DNA from: an uncultured Desulfobacter sp.
Lineage (GTDB): Bacteria > Desulfobacterota > Desulfobacteria > Desulfobacterales > Desulfobacteraceae
Reading direction: 5' to 3'
Assembly (NCBI RefSeq): GCF_963664415.1
Contig: NZ_OY761440.1
Span: forward strand, 1,674,001 to 1,738,000
Length of the DNA: 64,000 nt
In this document: positions 63,862 to 64,000 of the stretch, piece after piece
Layout: each line of letters starts with the position of its first letter
How positions within the stretch are numbered: the stretch's first letter is position 1
Notes under the pieces: generated by a model
The model's database searches: none
What the model was told of the DNA's origin: nothing
What the model saw: the letters and a program-made list of their open reading frames with translations, nothing else
Translations under genes and position numbers: made by a program

Positions 63862-64000
63862 TTGAGTAACTATTCTTTACCCAAAGATGCACGGCTCCGA
63901 AAACGGGCCGAATTTTTAAAGCTTTCACAACACGGTAGAAAGATACGAACCAGCTATTTTATAGCTGCTGTTTCCAAGGGAACAGAAAAAAACAATCGAA
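63862..64000 (+). CDS. rnpA: Ribonuclease P protein component, N-terminal part
   Basis: A frame running off the window starts with TTG at 63862 after an AGGGG at 63853-63857. It reads LPKDARLRKRAEFLKLSQHG then RKIRTSYFIAAVSKG. The K-x-x-R-L-R-K-R-x-E-F pattern is the usual opening of RnpA, which helps the RNase P RNA cut tRNA precursors. No ATG is available in frame close by, so TTG is the likely start. About 46 residues are present; the rest lies beyond the window. Confidence 0.85.
   Translation, partial: MSNYSLPKDARLRKRAEFLKLSQHGRKIRTSYFIAAVSKGTEKNNR

Overview
The window looks like a chromosomal segment of a Gram-negative, probably sulfate-reducing Desulfobacterota (Desulfobacter-like). 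This rests on gene content: a B12-binding radical SAM/DUF2344 protein followed by rng, a TonB receptor, TolC and periplasmic adaptors, a three-sensor histidine kinase, and rpmH-rnpA. The genus is inference. No rRNA, tRNA or CRISPR was seen.

Layout. 0.1-5 kb: a secreted SH3-domain protein, convergent with a histidine kinase/response regulator pair. 5-37.8 kb: one uninterrupted minus-strand gene for a 10,926-residue protein. It opens with a LEPR-XLL motif instead of a Sec signal peptide and is built of roughly 154-residue repeats, two RTX glycine/aspartate blocks, EF-hand-like loops and a late array of seven 62-residue repeats. 38-39.8 kb: a divergent ParA/ParB-like pair with a perfect 22-bp palindrome just downstream. 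39.95-41.38 kb: an intact IS630-type element with 30-bp terminal repeats and a TA target duplication. 41.5-50.2 kb: a tight operon of TolC-type outer membrane channel, periplasmic adaptor with SH3 domain, GAF-plus-HlyD inner-membrane adaptor, PqqD-like/M50 peptidase/HlyD fusion, and a shortened SecA paralogue. 50.8-52.1 kb: cheD plus an HDOD gene. 52.2-55.8 kb (minus): a eukaryote-type fused HisH-HisF, a zinc-ribbon/DJ-1 chimera, and asnS. 55.9-60.1 kb: radical SAM protein and rng. 60.2-63.4 kb (minus): TonB-dependent receptor and AraC regulator. 63.7 kb to the end: rpmH and the start of rnpA.

The main interest is the 5-50 kb block. A giant repetitive protein with RTX features would normally be expected to leave by a type I system with an ABC transporter. 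Here the neighbouring export genes contain TolC and three different HlyD-type adaptors but no ABC ATPase; the only recognisable motor is a SecA paralogue lacking the C-terminal third. I propose, as inference, that these genes form a SecA-energised, TolC-coupled export machine for the giant protein, possibly placed or regulated by the ParA/ParB pair and processed or gated by the M50 protein. The IS element sits between parAB and the export operon, which has its own good promoter next to the insertion.
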